Positions 1-10,881 of a DNA stretch of 64,000 nucleotides are shown here, in pieces. The stretch spans positions 2,480,001 through 2,544,000 of the forward strand of contig OW119933.1 in the NCBI GenBank assembly GCA_933210815.1. The letters run 5' to 3'. Every line of letters starts with the position of its first letter. Positions within the stretch are counted from its first letter, which is position 1. Under the pieces are notes generated by a model, which did no database searches, had not been told where the DNA came from, and worked only from the letters and a program-made list of their open reading frames with translations. The translations under genes and the position numbers were made by a program. The DNA is from Meta bourneti (lineage: Eukaryota > Arthropoda > Arachnida > Araneae > Tetragnathidae).

Positions 1-260
1 ATTTTGTGCATCAGCGATCTTTTGTGTGATGGAGTCTTGTGAAAGGATCATGACTGGATAACGACTTAGTGCGTCTACATGTTTCATTTGTGTAGCGGGT
101 CGGTGAACGACTTCATAATCCAAATCTTGGAGAAAAATGACCCATCTGGCGATTTTTGGTGTCAAGTCTTTTTTGTGCATCGTTTTTTGGAATGCAGCAC
201 AGTCAGTGATGATTTTGAACGTTGTTCCAAGGAGATAAGTCCTAAACTTCTTAAGCGCTT

Positions 261-688
261 CTATGACTGCAAGTACTTCAAGTTCATAGCTTGAATATTT
301 GGCTTGTTGTAATGTAGTTTTTTACTCATATAGTGGATGGGATAAAAGTTTCCGTCATCAGATTGTTGTAAGAGAACACCTCCAAACCCATGTGAGCTAG
401 CGTGTAATTCTAGTGTAGAATGTGGTTGTAAATGTGTAGAACTGGGTTTTGCGAAAGTTTGTGTTTGAGAGTCTGGAAAGCTTCTTTTTCTTGTGGACAA
501 AAGTGAAAAGGAGTGGATTTTCTTAACAAATCACTCAACGGTTTGGCGATTATAGAATAATTTTGGATGAATTTCCTGAAACAGCCGGTTAGGCCTAGAA
601 CACTGCACCATTTTATCGGTCTAAGGCGCAGGAAAATTCTGGACAACTTGAGTCTTAGAAGGTGAAGGTTGAATTGTTCCTTTCTCAA
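261..688 (-). pseudogene. gypsy G1 RT connection and RNase H remnant
   Basis: Two overlapping frames (410-688 and 261-500) hold the RT thumb/connection (GLTGCFRKFIQNYSIIAKPLSDLL) and the start of RNase H (LELHASSHGFGGVLLQQ, then IHYMSKKL). The RNase H catalytic Asp in the usual 'TDAS' context reads HASS here, so the active site is lost. Downstream sequence to base 1 continues the RNase H fold (SPKILV-like) without a clear frame. Confidence 0.7.
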
Positions 689-838
689 GGACGTGTCCTA
701 AAACTTCAATTTTTCTTTGCAAAAAGTTGCACTTTTTTAGATTGAGCTCAAGGCCATATTCAGAGGCAACTGTCAAAACACGTTTGAGTTTGGCGATACC
801 TTCAGCCTCGTCTTTCGATGGAATGATGAGTCGTCAAG

Positions 839-1321
839 TTAAATGACGAATGTGTTGTCATTTAATAAATCTCGAAAACTATTAATAAAGCGTTGGAAAA
901 TTCCAGGACTTGAACTTAAACCAAATGGACATTTAAAAAATTCAAACTGTCCATCTGAAGTGACAAAGGGTGTGTATTTATAGCTCGAAGGGTCTACATC
1001 TACATGGAAGAAAGCATTTTTGAGATCTAAATTTGTGAAAACGTGTGACTGTTCAAGTCTGCCTAACACATCACAAATGACAGGGAGTGGATACCAATCT
1101 CTAATAATCTTTTTGCTAAGTTGTCTGTAATCAGTACACAAACGATAAGAACTAGGTTTCTTACATAAAACAACATTTGAAGTATATTCTAAATAACTAT
1201 GTTTAATTATACCATCTTTTAACCATTCTTGTATTTGTTCGCGAACGATTTGTTGTTCAGTGAAGGGTAAACGTCTAGGACGGTGACATACAGGAATGTC
1301 ATCAGAGAGTACAATGCTCAT
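839..1321 (-). pseudogene. gypsy G1 reverse transcriptase, fingers and palm
   Basis: A 160-residue frame with classic Ty3/gypsy RT blocks in order: a fingers motif (RLCTDYRQLSKK), a palm strand with the first catalytic Asp (FTNLDLKNAFFHVDVD), and the block PFGLSSSPGIFQR. The frame ends just before the expected F/YxDD motif. The stretch 689-838 should hold it: the reverse complement of about 815-838 reads as LTTHHS, so the catalytic box is degraded. Confidence 0.85.
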
Positions 1322-1639
1322 CTTGATATCAGTGCTTTTTACTTTGTGGGAGTGTAGTCCCTAATGATATCGTATAACTCAATCTTGTGTTCAGCGTTGA
1401 GAACATGACTCAAATCAATGGGTTAAGTGTTGACCAAATTAATGAGGAGATTTGGTTCATCTTTGAACAATTTAACCCCATTATTCTCAATTGAAAAGTT
1501 GGCTTGCTGAATACAATCATTTCCGAAGATAAGTGGAAAAGGTATACAGTAATCACGAACAACGTGTATGTGTGACTGAAATGAAGTGTCGTCAATTATG
1601 ATTCAACCTTGAAAACATTCAATAGGGTAAATTCTTTGT

Positions 1640-2092
1640 TTACCAATACCAGTGAAAGTTATTTGCGAAGGGTATAGTGATGGGATGCAATTTTTTTATA
1701 CCACGTTTCTTGTAAAAAGCGGCTTGCGAACCTGTATCTACAAGGGCATCTAGGAGAACATCGTTAATTTTAGCTTCAATTTGCATAGAGTTCAATGTTG
1801 GACCCACGTTAAGATTAACTGAGTTAACGGTGTGGTCAGCTGGAGGTTTAGATTTCGATAATGAAGCTGAAATGTGTTTTGGGGCAAGCGTCACTTTTAT
1901 GTCACCAAGAAGTACAACTAAAGCATTTCGGAGATCTAGATGTACAAACATTTGATTTGTGGTTCTGACGGCCACAGTTAAAGAAGATGATCTGGTTTCG
2001 AGTACTGTTTGGTTTATGCTCAAAACTTTGGTTACTCCTCTCAAAGTTTCGTTTATTATCTTGCAATTGTCTGACATTTCTATAGCGTTCAT
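1640..2092 (-). pseudogene. gypsy G1 aspartic protease remnant
   Basis: The frame carries the retropepsin-type active site in the form ALVDTGSQA, preceded by a hydrophobic strand (DVLLDALVDTG) as in gypsy proteases. In autonomous elements this enzyme cuts the Gag-Pol polyprotein. The frame overlaps the nucleocapsid frame upstream and ends before the RT frame at 1321, leaving a disrupted linker. Confidence 0.7.
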
Positions 2093-2739
2093 TTAAAATG
2101 CAAGAAAATCCCTTATTGTAACTCTTATCTTGTTGGTAAAGTTGTTCAAATATTCGTAACTTCTTTGAATTTGGGAAATGTCTTACACCCATAAAGTATT
2201 ATTTTGTTATTTGCAGAACTAGGAATTCCATTAATAACATAATCCAAAAATAGGAGATGCATCGATATTTGCACGTGAGCCCCAATTTCTCTCATATCAA
2301 TTAAATAATCACTTAATGACTCATACTTTAAATGCCGTTGTTGCAACATTTTATGGACATCTGCGCTATTAAATTTTGTTGAAAATTCCTCGAGTAAACT
2401 CCGTTTTAAAGAATTCCATGTCACAATACCATGTAAGGATTGAACATATTTAAGGGCTGAGGAAGAAAGACATTTTTTGCAAAAAAATATTAGGTGAGAA
2501 TTATTGACAATTCCGTTAAGAAAAAAATATTTCCTCAAGGTCTTTAGCCATAATTCAATTCCAAATGCATCGGATGTTCCTGGGAACTTTGGAATGGAAT
2601 TAGTCAAGCCCTGAAATCCTATATGGACGAATCCACTGGCGCCAGCGAAAGGAGTTGGTGCGAAGGTATGTTTAGTCTCTGCGGGCGAGAAAAGAGGATC
2701 TGGAACGTGACCTTCAGAAGAAGCAGCTGAGGAAAACAA
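1902..2739 (-). pseudogene. gypsy G1 gag and nucleocapsid remnant
   Basis: Two overlapping frames (2146-2739 and 1902-2192) hold a Gag-like capsid region, with a stretch resembling the conserved retrotransposon gag core (KYVQSLHG, WNSLKRSLLEEF, LSDYLIDMREIG), followed by a basic nucleocapsid part. The nucleocapsid has a CCHC-type knuckle whose first Cys is replaced (FFNCGRQNHKSNVC) and a second partial one (CFSC). No methionine begins the capsid frame, so the true start is lost at the junction near 2756. Gag would form the retrotransposon particle; here it is broken by at least one frameshift. Confidence 0.7.
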
Positions 2740-3382
2740 CTTCTTCGGGTTTTCACTAAATTCTCAGCAATACAAAACATACAATATAACAAAGATACAA
2801 AATAACATTTCAAAACAAATATGATACATAAGCACTTGATACACAAATAATACAATATTAATTTACAAATTTGAACTAGTAGATGATTAATGAAAGTAAA
2901 AGACATCTAGTATAAGGACTTCAAAATGTATCCTTACACCTTCATAAAAGCTTCCATATGTCCTCTACTTAGTGACAATTGTTAAATTTTTACTGTTCAG
3001 AAAATATTCAAACATTTTTCATGTATTTTATCAAAATTTTCTATGCACGGTGACTGAAGAAATATACAGTATTGTAAGTTTTGGGGATGAACCAGATACG
3101 ACATCATAATCACATCACTAAACAATTTCTAAATTCATTGTTACAGTAGAAAAACTCTAATGTTCATTCGTTTTTCTTTTTATCTCTTACTCATTAATTT
3201 GACGCAACAAAATCTGTGAAAAGGAAGATGAGAAAACTCATGAACTTAGATGTGCAATGGAGACGACTTCTCTGTAGCAGTACCGACATGTCAGTGGTAT
3301 CTGTACCTACGAGAGCGTTACTGTAAGTAGGTTAGAAATGAGCTCCGTATATTCTAAATGAGTAACTGCTCATTGTAAGCTA

Positions 3383-4735
3383 CAGAGTGTCCTAAAAGTT
3401 CCCGTACTGACGATTCATGAATTTATTATACAAAAATAACAAACTTTAAAACAATTATTTTTGTGCTAATGGTGAAAAGCACTTTTAACATAACGTAGGA
3501 AAAAAATTTGAACTCACATTTATAAAAAATGTTCAAAATGTCCGCCTCTTTCTTTGAGGCAAAGCTGAAGTCGTTTGCACATATTTTTAGAAACGCGTTT
3601 CAAGATGCTGAGAGTGACTTCTTGTATCCTTTGAGTAATGGCAATTTTCAGATCATCTATTGTTTGGGGATTATCTTCATAAACTTTGTTCTTTACATAT
3701 CCCCCAGAAAAAAGTCAGGGATGCTCAGATGAGGGCAACGAGGTGGCCAAAGATTTCTTGAGATGAGTCGATCGACAAAAAAATCTTGAAGCATGCCCAT
3801 GGTTTCATAACTTGTACGGCAGGTTGCACCGTCTTGTTGGAACCAAAAATCTCGTTCATTCACTTCTAATAATGCAACAAATTGTTGAATAAGTTCTCTG
3901 TATACAGTGCCATCAACAGTTGACTAGATAAACAGGCCCAACAATCCTTTTGCGTGATACGGCACACCAAACGCCAATTTTTTGAGAATGTAAAGGTTTT
4001 TGCATTAATGAATGGGGTTTTGTCGCCGCCCAAATGCGGGAGTTTTGCGCGTTCACATAACCGCTTAAATGAAACCATGCCTCATCGGAGAAAAATGTTT
4101 TGTCCAAAATGTTGATGTTGTTGCGAATAAATCTCGGGAACCATCGGCAATAATAAAGCCGCTTCTCATTGTCCGGTGGCTTTAGCTCCTGTAACATTTT
4201 TACACGATAAGCACGAAAATGCAAAGCTCATAAAGCCTTATGTGTCGATCCACGTGATGCGCCCATTTGTTGCGACTAACGCCTCACGGATTGATGAGGA
4301 GATTGCAACATCCTTCATTTAGTTTCTTGCACAAAGTCTGGTGTAACGACTTTCGTTCTTCCACTCCTGTGTTTGTCTTCCACCGAACCTGGCTCACGAA
4401 AACGCCGAATGAGTTGATATAGCGTATCTTTACTCGGTAATGCGTCATCTGGATATTTATGTCGCCAAAATTCTTTACATCTATCATATGATTTACATTC
4501 AAAATAAGCCTCAAGCAGCGCAATTCTCTGAATGCGTGATAAACTCATTTTGCAATGAAGAACAAAATGACATGGAACTTTATTATCTCACAACTTGAGC
4601 GAGAAGAAAACCAAACTATAAAAATTGAAGAATCCACAAAATTATAAGCAGACGATAAAATTTAATAATTAAAAAAAACACAGGCAAATGATTTTTTTTT
4701 AAAGTGAGAGTACGGGAACTTTTAGGACACTCTGA
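3383..4735 (-). mobile_element. Tc1/mariner-superfamily DNA transposon
   Basis: The 1.35-kb element has perfect 26-bp terminal inverted repeats beginning CAGAGTGTCCTAAAAG and is flanked by TA (3381-3382 and 4736-4737). The related LTR at about 31165-31180 has the same flanks with a single TA and no insert, so the empty site is directly visible. The right end carries one extra base before the TA. A broken transposase runs on the minus strand. Confidence 0.92.
3520..4548 (-). pseudogene. mariner-type transposase, frameshifted
   Basis: The first 77 residues (4548 down to 4315) form a helix-turn-helix region of the DUF4817 kind, with the end GSVEDKHRSGRTK typical of this family. The DDE/D catalytic part follows in other frames: FFSDEAWFHLSG with the first Asp near 4110, then WFQQDGATC with the second Asp near 3845. 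In the place where mariner transposases have SPDL with the third Asp, this copy reads CPHL (near 3745), so a catalytic residue also seems lost. The protein would end at 3520. At least three frame changes are needed, so the copy is non-autonomous. Confidence 0.85.
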
Positions 4736-5621
4736 TACTAATTCACGTCAAGCATCCTGAAACGTTGAAAATGTGTGTGCTGTGTTGTATGTAATGAAGT
4801 TTTGTTTAATCATTTTTTATCTTCAAAATCAATGTATTTTGTGATCAATATGTGTGTGAAATTTCGTTCATTCATCAGTATAAAATCATTATCAATACAA
4901 TCATTTCATTATCAATCAGAATAAAAATAAAAATCTACGTAATGAGAGACTGAAATGATGAGGAAAAGCATTTTTCATCATTGTCCTCGTACGATAAAAA
5001 TTTAAAGAACTACCTTAAAACTTTCCATATTATTAGGTAGAAAGATTAGGACATGTTACAAGTAAGTACAAAAGAGAAATAGATGCTTTAGTTCGGTTCA
5101 TCCCATACTAACACAACAAAATCATTCAAAAAGCAATGACGGTTATTCAAATAAATCGCAATACTTAATAAACATTATTCAACATGAAAATAAATTATTT
5201 ACATTACTTCACATCATCATGAAAATAAATTATTTACATTATTCGACACATTGCTAATTCTCCATTGAATACATTTCATGCATCATGTAATAGTATCATT
5301 TATATGATGTTTGTAATTACTTCACATCATTATCATATTTTCTTGCATGATGCAAATATAAAGTTAACTCAAAACATTTTCTTCCACATTTAACATTTGA
5401 TTTTCAAAATCGTTTTAAAACAAAGGTAAGGAATGAATGGCAAAATATTTTCTCAGAACCTTATCAGTAACGACATTGCACAAACAGGAAAAATAATTGG
5501 ACGACGCGTTTGTATTGAATTGGAGACGGGAAGTGATAAGGAAGGCTTTCGACGAGGCTCACAACCAGTTGGAGTGAAAAAAGAATGAAAAGCGAAGCTT
5601 TGGGAGGAGAAAATTCTCCTT

Positions 5622-7045
5622 TTACGGTGGGGTCGTTTTGTGCAACTCCCTGTTTGTCCGAAAGGACGTGAAAGTCGTAACTTCCGTGCGCGTTAAATTC
5701 TCTGAACGAGAACGAGGGCTACTTGGTTTTACGCGAAGATGTGAAGCAAGGGTATTCTGACTTCCCTTAAGAACTGGTATTTTAGAAACAGACACTTTGG
5801 TGTTAGCTTCTCCAATGAGAATTTTACTTTTTCTAACTGGAAGAGGAGAAATTTTATAATCAGATGCCGGGTAAAAATGGCGCAATTTAGTCGAATGCAC
5901 TACTTCAGAATCCTTTTTGTGGAGAGGGTTAGGCCTATTTATTTCATAATTTACGTCAGAAAGTTTCTTCAGGATAATGTATGGTCCTGTGAAAGTTGGA
6001 TTTAATTTTCGGCTATTGGGATAAACAAATTCTTCATACATTACAGAGTCTCCAATGTTAAAATCACTTTTAGTAAAACGGGTGTCATATCTCTTTTTTG
6101 AAATCTCATGGAATTTCTTAGTGTTTTCTTCGGCAATTTTTCCGGCCTCTTCAATGGGCGGATACAAATTTGGTTTAACTATAGGTTCATAAGGAAGTTT
6201 TCCATACATTAAATAAGTAGGTGGGAATGTAGTAATCGAATGAGGAGTGTTGTTATATTCTTCCGTGACTTGTTTAAGTAATTGGGTCCAAGGGGAACTA
6301 TTTGTTTGAGCATTAATTTTACATTTCAACCTAGTTATGAGGGTTTGGTTGACGCGCTCAACTTTACCATTAGTTTGGGGTCTGTGTGCACAAGTTAGTA
6401 ATTGAGTGACGTTATATTTTTGCAAGAAATGCTTAAATTTGGGTGACGTGAAGGCTGCATGTCTGTCACTTATAATTTTCTTTGGAACTTGAATTTGGAA
6501 TACCTGTTCAAGGCAGTTAATATAAGCATCTGATGTCACACTTTTTGAAGGAAACGTCCTAATATATCTTGTTGCATGATCTATTAAAATATGTAGGTAC
6601 TTTTTTGGAGAGCCATAGTAGCTTAATCCACCAACTGTATCCACGGAAATTAATTCTAAAGGCTCATGATTTGTGTGAAGGGATTTTAACAAGCCATATA
6701 TCTTTTGGTTTTCCTTTTATTCAATTGACAAACTTCAATGTGTCGGACATAATTCCTAACATCCTTTACTATACCAGGCCAATAATATTGTGGAGATAAT
6801 AAATTAAACATTGATGACACTCCTAGGTGCCCATACACAATATGTGCTATATCTAACAATTTTGAACGAAGTGAAAATGGGACAACTTTATTCAAACCTT
6901 GTTTTCTAATCGTCCAAAGATTATCCAATTTTTTGTATTTGCGATTACAAACATTATCATTTTCTTGACTTTCTTTGAGCTCAGAATGAGTTAATAATTG
7001 TGCTCTTGGCAGCGCGTGATGATTTATGGGGTTTCTAGTTAGCAT
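5622..7045 (-). pseudogene. gypsy A integrase
   Basis: Frame 7045-6686 holds the zinc-binding N-terminal region (HIVYGHLGVSS, YWPGIVKDV). One Cys of the expected HHCC motif is replaced (RHIEVCQLNK). After a frameshift near 6690, a 356-residue frame to 5622 carries the catalytic core: first Asp in ISVDTVGG, second Asp in IISDRHAAF, Glu in NGKVERVNQ, followed by the Ty3-type GPY/F region (FTGPYIILKKL). The core is fully open, so the frameshift and the lost Cys are the only visible lesions. It would insert the element's cDNA into the genome. Confidence 0.88.
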
Positions 7046-7079
7046 GTCAGCTTTTACATTAGTAGATCCTTTTAGTATT

Positions 7080-7205
7080 TAATTGTAAAATTGCACATGG
7101 ACGATTTCAATGACCATCTAAAAAGCCTACCGGTTGGGTGTTTAATATTTTTGAGCCAAACCAGGGCAGCATGACCGGTATAAATAGTAAAGTGATTTCC
7201 ATGGA
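7080..7205 (-). pseudogene. gypsy A RNase H, distal part
   Basis: Directly beside the left end of the Polinton the minus strand reads HFTIYT followed by HAALVWLKNI, the end of the RNase H domain and start of the linker to integrase. It continues the frame that stops at the other side of the Polinton at 27345. An Asp expected before HAAL reads Gly (YTGHAAL). Stops appear soon after, near 7085. Confidence 0.75.
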
Positions 7206-7211
7206 GATAGC
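7206..7211. repeat. Left target-site duplication of the Polinton (GATAGC)
   Basis: GATAGC directly precedes the left inverted repeat and is repeated at 27339-27344 directly after the right one. Six bases is the duplication length expected of Polinton/Maverick integrases. The duplicated bases belong to the RNase H frame of element A. Confidence 0.93.
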
Positions 7212-7429
7212 AGTAGTATATGGGTTTCTATACCGCCTTTTTCAAGATGGCCGCAGTTTGATAAGGAGTTGACTGCTGATAAGGTGTTGGGGAGGATTGC
7301 TGATAAGGAGAGGGTGATGCCTTGAGGTGGTGACGTCATTGTAAAGATGGCGTTGTTGTGTTGTCATAGTAATGAATGAGATAGCTCCATTTGGTGGGGG
7401 GAATGAGAAACCACATATTTTTGGAATTA

Positions 7430-7515
7430 AAAAGGAATTTCGTGGATTCGAACTGGGGACCATGGGATCTGTAGTGCTGTGCGTTATATATGTTAAGTTG
7501 TAAGAGCTATGGGTG
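7430..7515 (-). other. tRNA-like module 1 in left Polinton repeat
   Basis: Read on the minus strand, outward from the element, there is a good B box (CCCAGTTCGAATCC at about 7445-7458) preceded by a degraded A-box region. The twin in the right repeat (27040-27125, plus strand) has the reverse: a good A-box half (CCTAACGGCTAGAGCAC) and a damaged B box (AGTTAAAATCC). Together they point to a tRNA-derived ancestor. I cannot fold a full cloverleaf. Confidence 0.5.
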
Positions 7516-7840
7516 GTGAATTAATGTAGTGTTTGCTTTTTTCTTAATACTAGGAATGCGTTATGGGACTTGGTTTTATTTGATGAATAATTAATTTTTA
7601 TTTTCCAATTAGTTGTAAGTGCGTTGGAATCGTAGAACCATTTAGTGATTTTAAAAGGTTAACGAATTTATTTTTGTCATTCATTCTGGGAAGGTGCTAT
7701 GTTTAGAAAAAAATGTTAGGGGTTTTTAATTAAATTTTAAAAGACATGTCAGCCAGGTGGAAGAAGTAACAAAAAGATTTATTTTCTAGCTGCAGCGTGA
7801 TACTTTAGACAGGAGAATTTTTTTTAAAGAAAAACAATAC

Positions 7841-7925
7841 TATGAGGGATTCGAACTCAACGAAAGGTAATTGCCGCCATGCGTTTTACACAAGCACTTT
7901 AACCGTTCGATCACCTACTTTTTAG
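7841..7925 (-). other. tRNA-like module 2 in left Polinton repeat
   Basis: The minus strand has an A-box-like stretch (GATCGAACGGTTAAAGTGC) followed about 45 bases on by a B-box-like stretch (GAGTTCGAATCCCTC). Spacing fits a tRNA with a longer variable arm, but the T stem pairs poorly, so this is more likely a tRNA-derived relic than a working tRNA. The matching copy in the right repeat is split by the Pao element (22481-22523 and 26635-26670). Confidence 0.5.
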
Positions 7926-8503
7926 AATACATATAGAATACTAGCTCGTGAAGTTACATCTTAAGGGAGTGAAAGTATGTGTTTTCTTCATTGAGCCCCT
8001 GTGAAGAATGAATATGAACATAACGTTGAATTGACAAGTTTATATCCAAAGTCTGCGAATTATATGTAATGACAGAATCTAGAACTCTCTGGAACGTGTA
8101 AGAATATGACTAAGGATTGTTTTACACGTGTAGGTTAATTAAGATAACAGAAGGAGTTAAGCACGTAGTCACCGATAGGATACAATCTTAAGTAAACAGT
8201 AGTCACCATAGAAAGGGGGTCTTTTAAACACATTGCTGTTTAAGGGAATCTTGTTTTTCTGATTGTGAGAAAAGCAAATGAATGACATGCTAGAACTACA
8301 TCACCCAATGAATCACATATGACAAGCCCCCGAATTGGAACTTTCTAGAAAAGATAGGGGTTTTAGATTATATTTTGACCAATAAGGATTTTTGCTTGAA
8401 TGCTACAAGTAGAGCTGATTCTTGTTTCAATATCACTTTCTCTATTGGATTTGAATGCTTTTCTGAAGCTCTCTGCCTCTTGCTTACTACTAAAACCTCA
8501 ACT

Positions 8504-9425
8504 ATGGAAAGACCTTCTTGTTTGAACTCCCTTGCTAAAAGGATGCGGCTCTCTTCCTACACGCAGCGAATGTCTTCATTTCCCCCGAATGCTGTTCCTG
8601 AAAGTTATTTTCATTTGGGCCAACAAAAATACGTATATGTTTCTGACTTTGCGAACGTGGTGCGCGTTCACATACGGCAAGTACCAAATGGATGAAGCAG
8701 GTCTACTAACACCCACTAAACATGGAATTACAATGACACCATTCCTGTGGTACCACTTCGCTCAAGAGATGAAGAACATCACTGTGCCTTTACGCCCCGG
8801 AACTGTGAACGTCGTGAGGGATTGCCTGATGCTTGCCAAGGATTACATCGACGGCGAAGTCTACGTTACTCTGCAAAAGTACTTTCAACGTGCAGATTGT
8901 GCGAGGTCATTCACCCCCAACTTAATTATGCTGAGCGGGAAAGAATGGACAGAGCTATTGCAAAGAAGTGAAGCGATCGACTCCAATATAATATGTATGT
9001 TCGGTACCGTGTTCTTAACTCTCGCGAAACTGGAAGTCAGCAAAGGTCATTATTCTGTTCCAGCCGTGAGTTGCATGGATGCAGAAATGACCATGACTAC
9101 ATCGTTGACTGAACTCTTAAAAGTGTATATAGAAAAAAACATAACTGTTGTGTTTGAATGCTATGGTTGTGACCAGCAATATGGTAGTCAACTTGGGCAC
9201 GAATGTGTTACCTACAACCATGAAACCAGGCTGTCTCATTACGGTAAACTAGCAATTTTTAACATAGACATTAAGGAATTTGTGTTAGATTTCATACAGA
9301 AAAATAACATGTTTTGTTATTATTTAACTGATGCTTTTTTGTCTCAACTGGATTTTAATTGTTTAGTCCAGAGAGCAAAGGATTTGTACATCGCATGTGA
9401 TACTAACTCTTATAGTGCGTATTAA
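8504..9425 (+). pseudogene. Polinton protein with two PC4-like domains and a Cys/His motif, frameshifted
   Basis: The likely start is ATG 8504, with a basic leader (LAKRMRL). The region 8600-8755 resembles the ssDNA-binding PC4/p15 transcription coactivator fold: YFHLGQQKYVYVSDF, then VHIRQ, then, one base out of frame near 8690, MDEAGLLTPTKHGI. A second, weaker PC4-like unit follows at 8850-8960 (EVYVTLQKYF ... MLSGKEWTELL). The C-terminal part has a possible zinc site ECYGC...GHEC at about 9154-9206. It ends in TAA at 9423 followed at once by AATAAA. PC4 proteins bind single-stranded DNA; a role in Polinton replication or late transcription is my inference. The single-base frameshift makes this copy broken unless it is an assembly error. 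Confidence 0.6.
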
Positions 9426-9805
9426 TAAACAGTTTTATTTTGAGAACTTGTAGTGTTTTCGTACATATTCTTGACTTTCATGATTTTTTTTTATATAGAT
9501 TGTAAACATATTTTATGTTTAGTGCAATTTGTGTATAACAGCAATGTTACAACTTAGATCTAAAGGCTATTTTATAAATACAACTTTAAAAATTTAATCT
9601 GAAACAGGTAATAATTTAGATTTTTAAAAGTATAAAATAAAAAGTAAGTGTGTGTGTGTATGTGTGTGTGTGTGTGTGTAAAGCAGAATGCCTAGTTGTG
9701 TTGATTTAAATACTTTGACATTTAAATTTTATTTGCATTTGTTCTCAGGACACTTAATGATGAACATACATGTTCAGTGGAGTAACTTTAAATTTAATTG
9801 TTGCA
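9426..9805 (+). other. Intergenic gap with TG microsatellite
   Basis: About 380 bp between the PC4-like gene and integrase. It holds the polyadenylation signal of the former and a (TG)n run at about 9646-9680. I see no gene. Confidence 0.6.
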
Positions 9806-10767
9806 ATGACCTATCAGAAAATCAGACAAATTTATTTAGATCCAGCCCAGCCAGGAAGCTTTGGTGGTATAAATGCTGTTTTCAGTGCATTATAAAAAGG
9901 GAAAAGCAAAATACCCAGGAAACAGGTACAAGAATGGCTTAGCAAGCAAGATACTTACACATTTCACAAATCGGCCAGACGCAATTTCCTAAGAAACCGT
10001 GTTATTGTGGGAGGTATAGACGAGCAGTTTCAATCTGATTTAGTTGACTTGCAATCTCTAGCCAAGTTCAATAAAGGGTTTAAGTATTTACTGACTTGCA
10101 TTGATATATTTTCAAAGTATGCGTGGGCAATACCCTTGAAAGACAAAACAGGTCATAGCATTTTAATGGCATTTAAAAAAATTTTTAATGAACGGAAACC
10201 TGATGTATTACAAACGGACAAGGGGACAGAATTTAAGAATAAAGTGGTACAAGGGTACACTTCTTTACGACAAGCAATGAAACCAAAGCGAGTGTAGAAA
10301 GATTTAACCGTACCTTAAAAGCTAAAATGTGGAAGTACTTTACTGAATACAATACACATAAATATGTAGATGTTATTGATAAATTGATTTACAGTTACAA
10401 TAGAACATGGCATCGTAGTATCAAAATGGAACCCATAGTAGTAAACATCAATAATCAGCAGCAAGTTTGGAAAAATTTATATGGAGATGTAACAAAATCT
10501 GAAACAAAACACAAGTTTAATATAGGTGATACAGTACGTATAAGTAAAACAAAACGGCTTTTTGAGAAAAGTTATGAAAACAATTGGACTAGAGAGATTT
10601 TTACCATACATCAAATAATACCTAGAAAACCTGTAGTTTATAAACTAAAAGATTTAACGAATGAAATAATAGAGGGTACTTTTTATGAAAAGGAACTTCA
10701 AAAGGTGACGGATTCTGGATACTACCCTGTGGAAAAGGTATTAAAGAAACGTAAGACAGCAAAATAA
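9806..10767 (+). pseudogene. Polinton retroviral-type integrase, with stop and frameshift
   Basis: ATG 9806 opens a frame typical of Polinton integrases (LDPAQPGSFGG). It is cut by an in-frame TAA at 9893-9895 and resumes through a Lys/Arg-rich segment. The catalytic core has Asp in SDLVDLQSL, a second Asp in LQTDKGTE, and the Glu in VERFNRT, which lies in another frame after a 1-base shift near 10250. The C-terminal domain (10327-10767) has the SH3/chromo-like part KFNIGDTVRIS, NWTREIFTI, YKLKDL and GTFYEKELQKV. It would join the inverted repeats to host DNA, giving the 6-bp duplication. The nonsense codon plus frameshift make self-mobilisation unlikely now. Confidence 0.92.
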
Positions 10768-10881
10768 AACAGAGTATTTTGTGAAGTTTCTAGGCTACCC
10801 TGAAAAATTTAATGCCTGGGTTTCTGATGTGAGACACCTATAAATACTACAGAAGTGTATAATACTGACTTAGTCTTAAAA

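Larger units (their letters stand above)
1..2756 (-). mobile_element. Ty3/gypsy LTR retrotransposon remnant G1
   Basis: On the minus strand gag, nucleocapsid, protease, reverse transcriptase and RNase H pieces follow each other in the gypsy order and run off the left edge, so integrase and the 3' LTR are not in the window. Every domain is in a different frame from the next, so this copy is dead. It abuts the candidate 3' LTR of element A at 2757 and its own 5' LTR is missing. Its reverse transcriptase differs clearly from that of element A, so it is another family. The stretch 1322-1639 is the protease-RT linker with no intact frame. Confidence 0.85.
2757..5310 (-). repeat. Candidate 3' LTR of gypsy A, interrupted by mariner
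   Basis: After removing the mariner insertion (3383-4735) this stretch of about 1.2 kb aligns base by base with 30541-31710, beginning at the shared TTTCACTAAATTCTCA near 2752 and ending near ATGCATCATGTAATAGTA at 5280-5300. It lies 3' of the integrase of element A on the minus strand, while its twin lies 5' of gag, which is the position of an LTR pair. I cannot fix the exact TG...CA ends. It contains a small local duplication near 5185-5245 (AAATAAATTATTTACATT twice) absent from the twin. Confidence 0.55.
7212..8366 (+). repeat. Polinton left terminal inverted repeat
   Basis: About 1,155 bp that match, in reverse complement, 27338-26635 and then 22528-22049. The inner end is the shared GGGGTTTTAG at about 8357-8366. 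Differences are scattered indels and substitutions, plus a local duplication in the right copy near 26790-26870, so the two copies have diverged since insertion. The repeat includes two tRNA-like stretches (7430-7515 and 7841-7925) and no convincing gene; the short frames in 7142-7463 are non-coding. Confidence 0.93.

Noticed and set aside
8747..8971. Second frame inside the PC4-like gene
   Set aside because: Alternative-frame shadow; the PC4-like motifs are in the other frames.
9646..9680. TG repeat as a regulatory element
   Set aside because: A simple microsatellite; no evidence for function.
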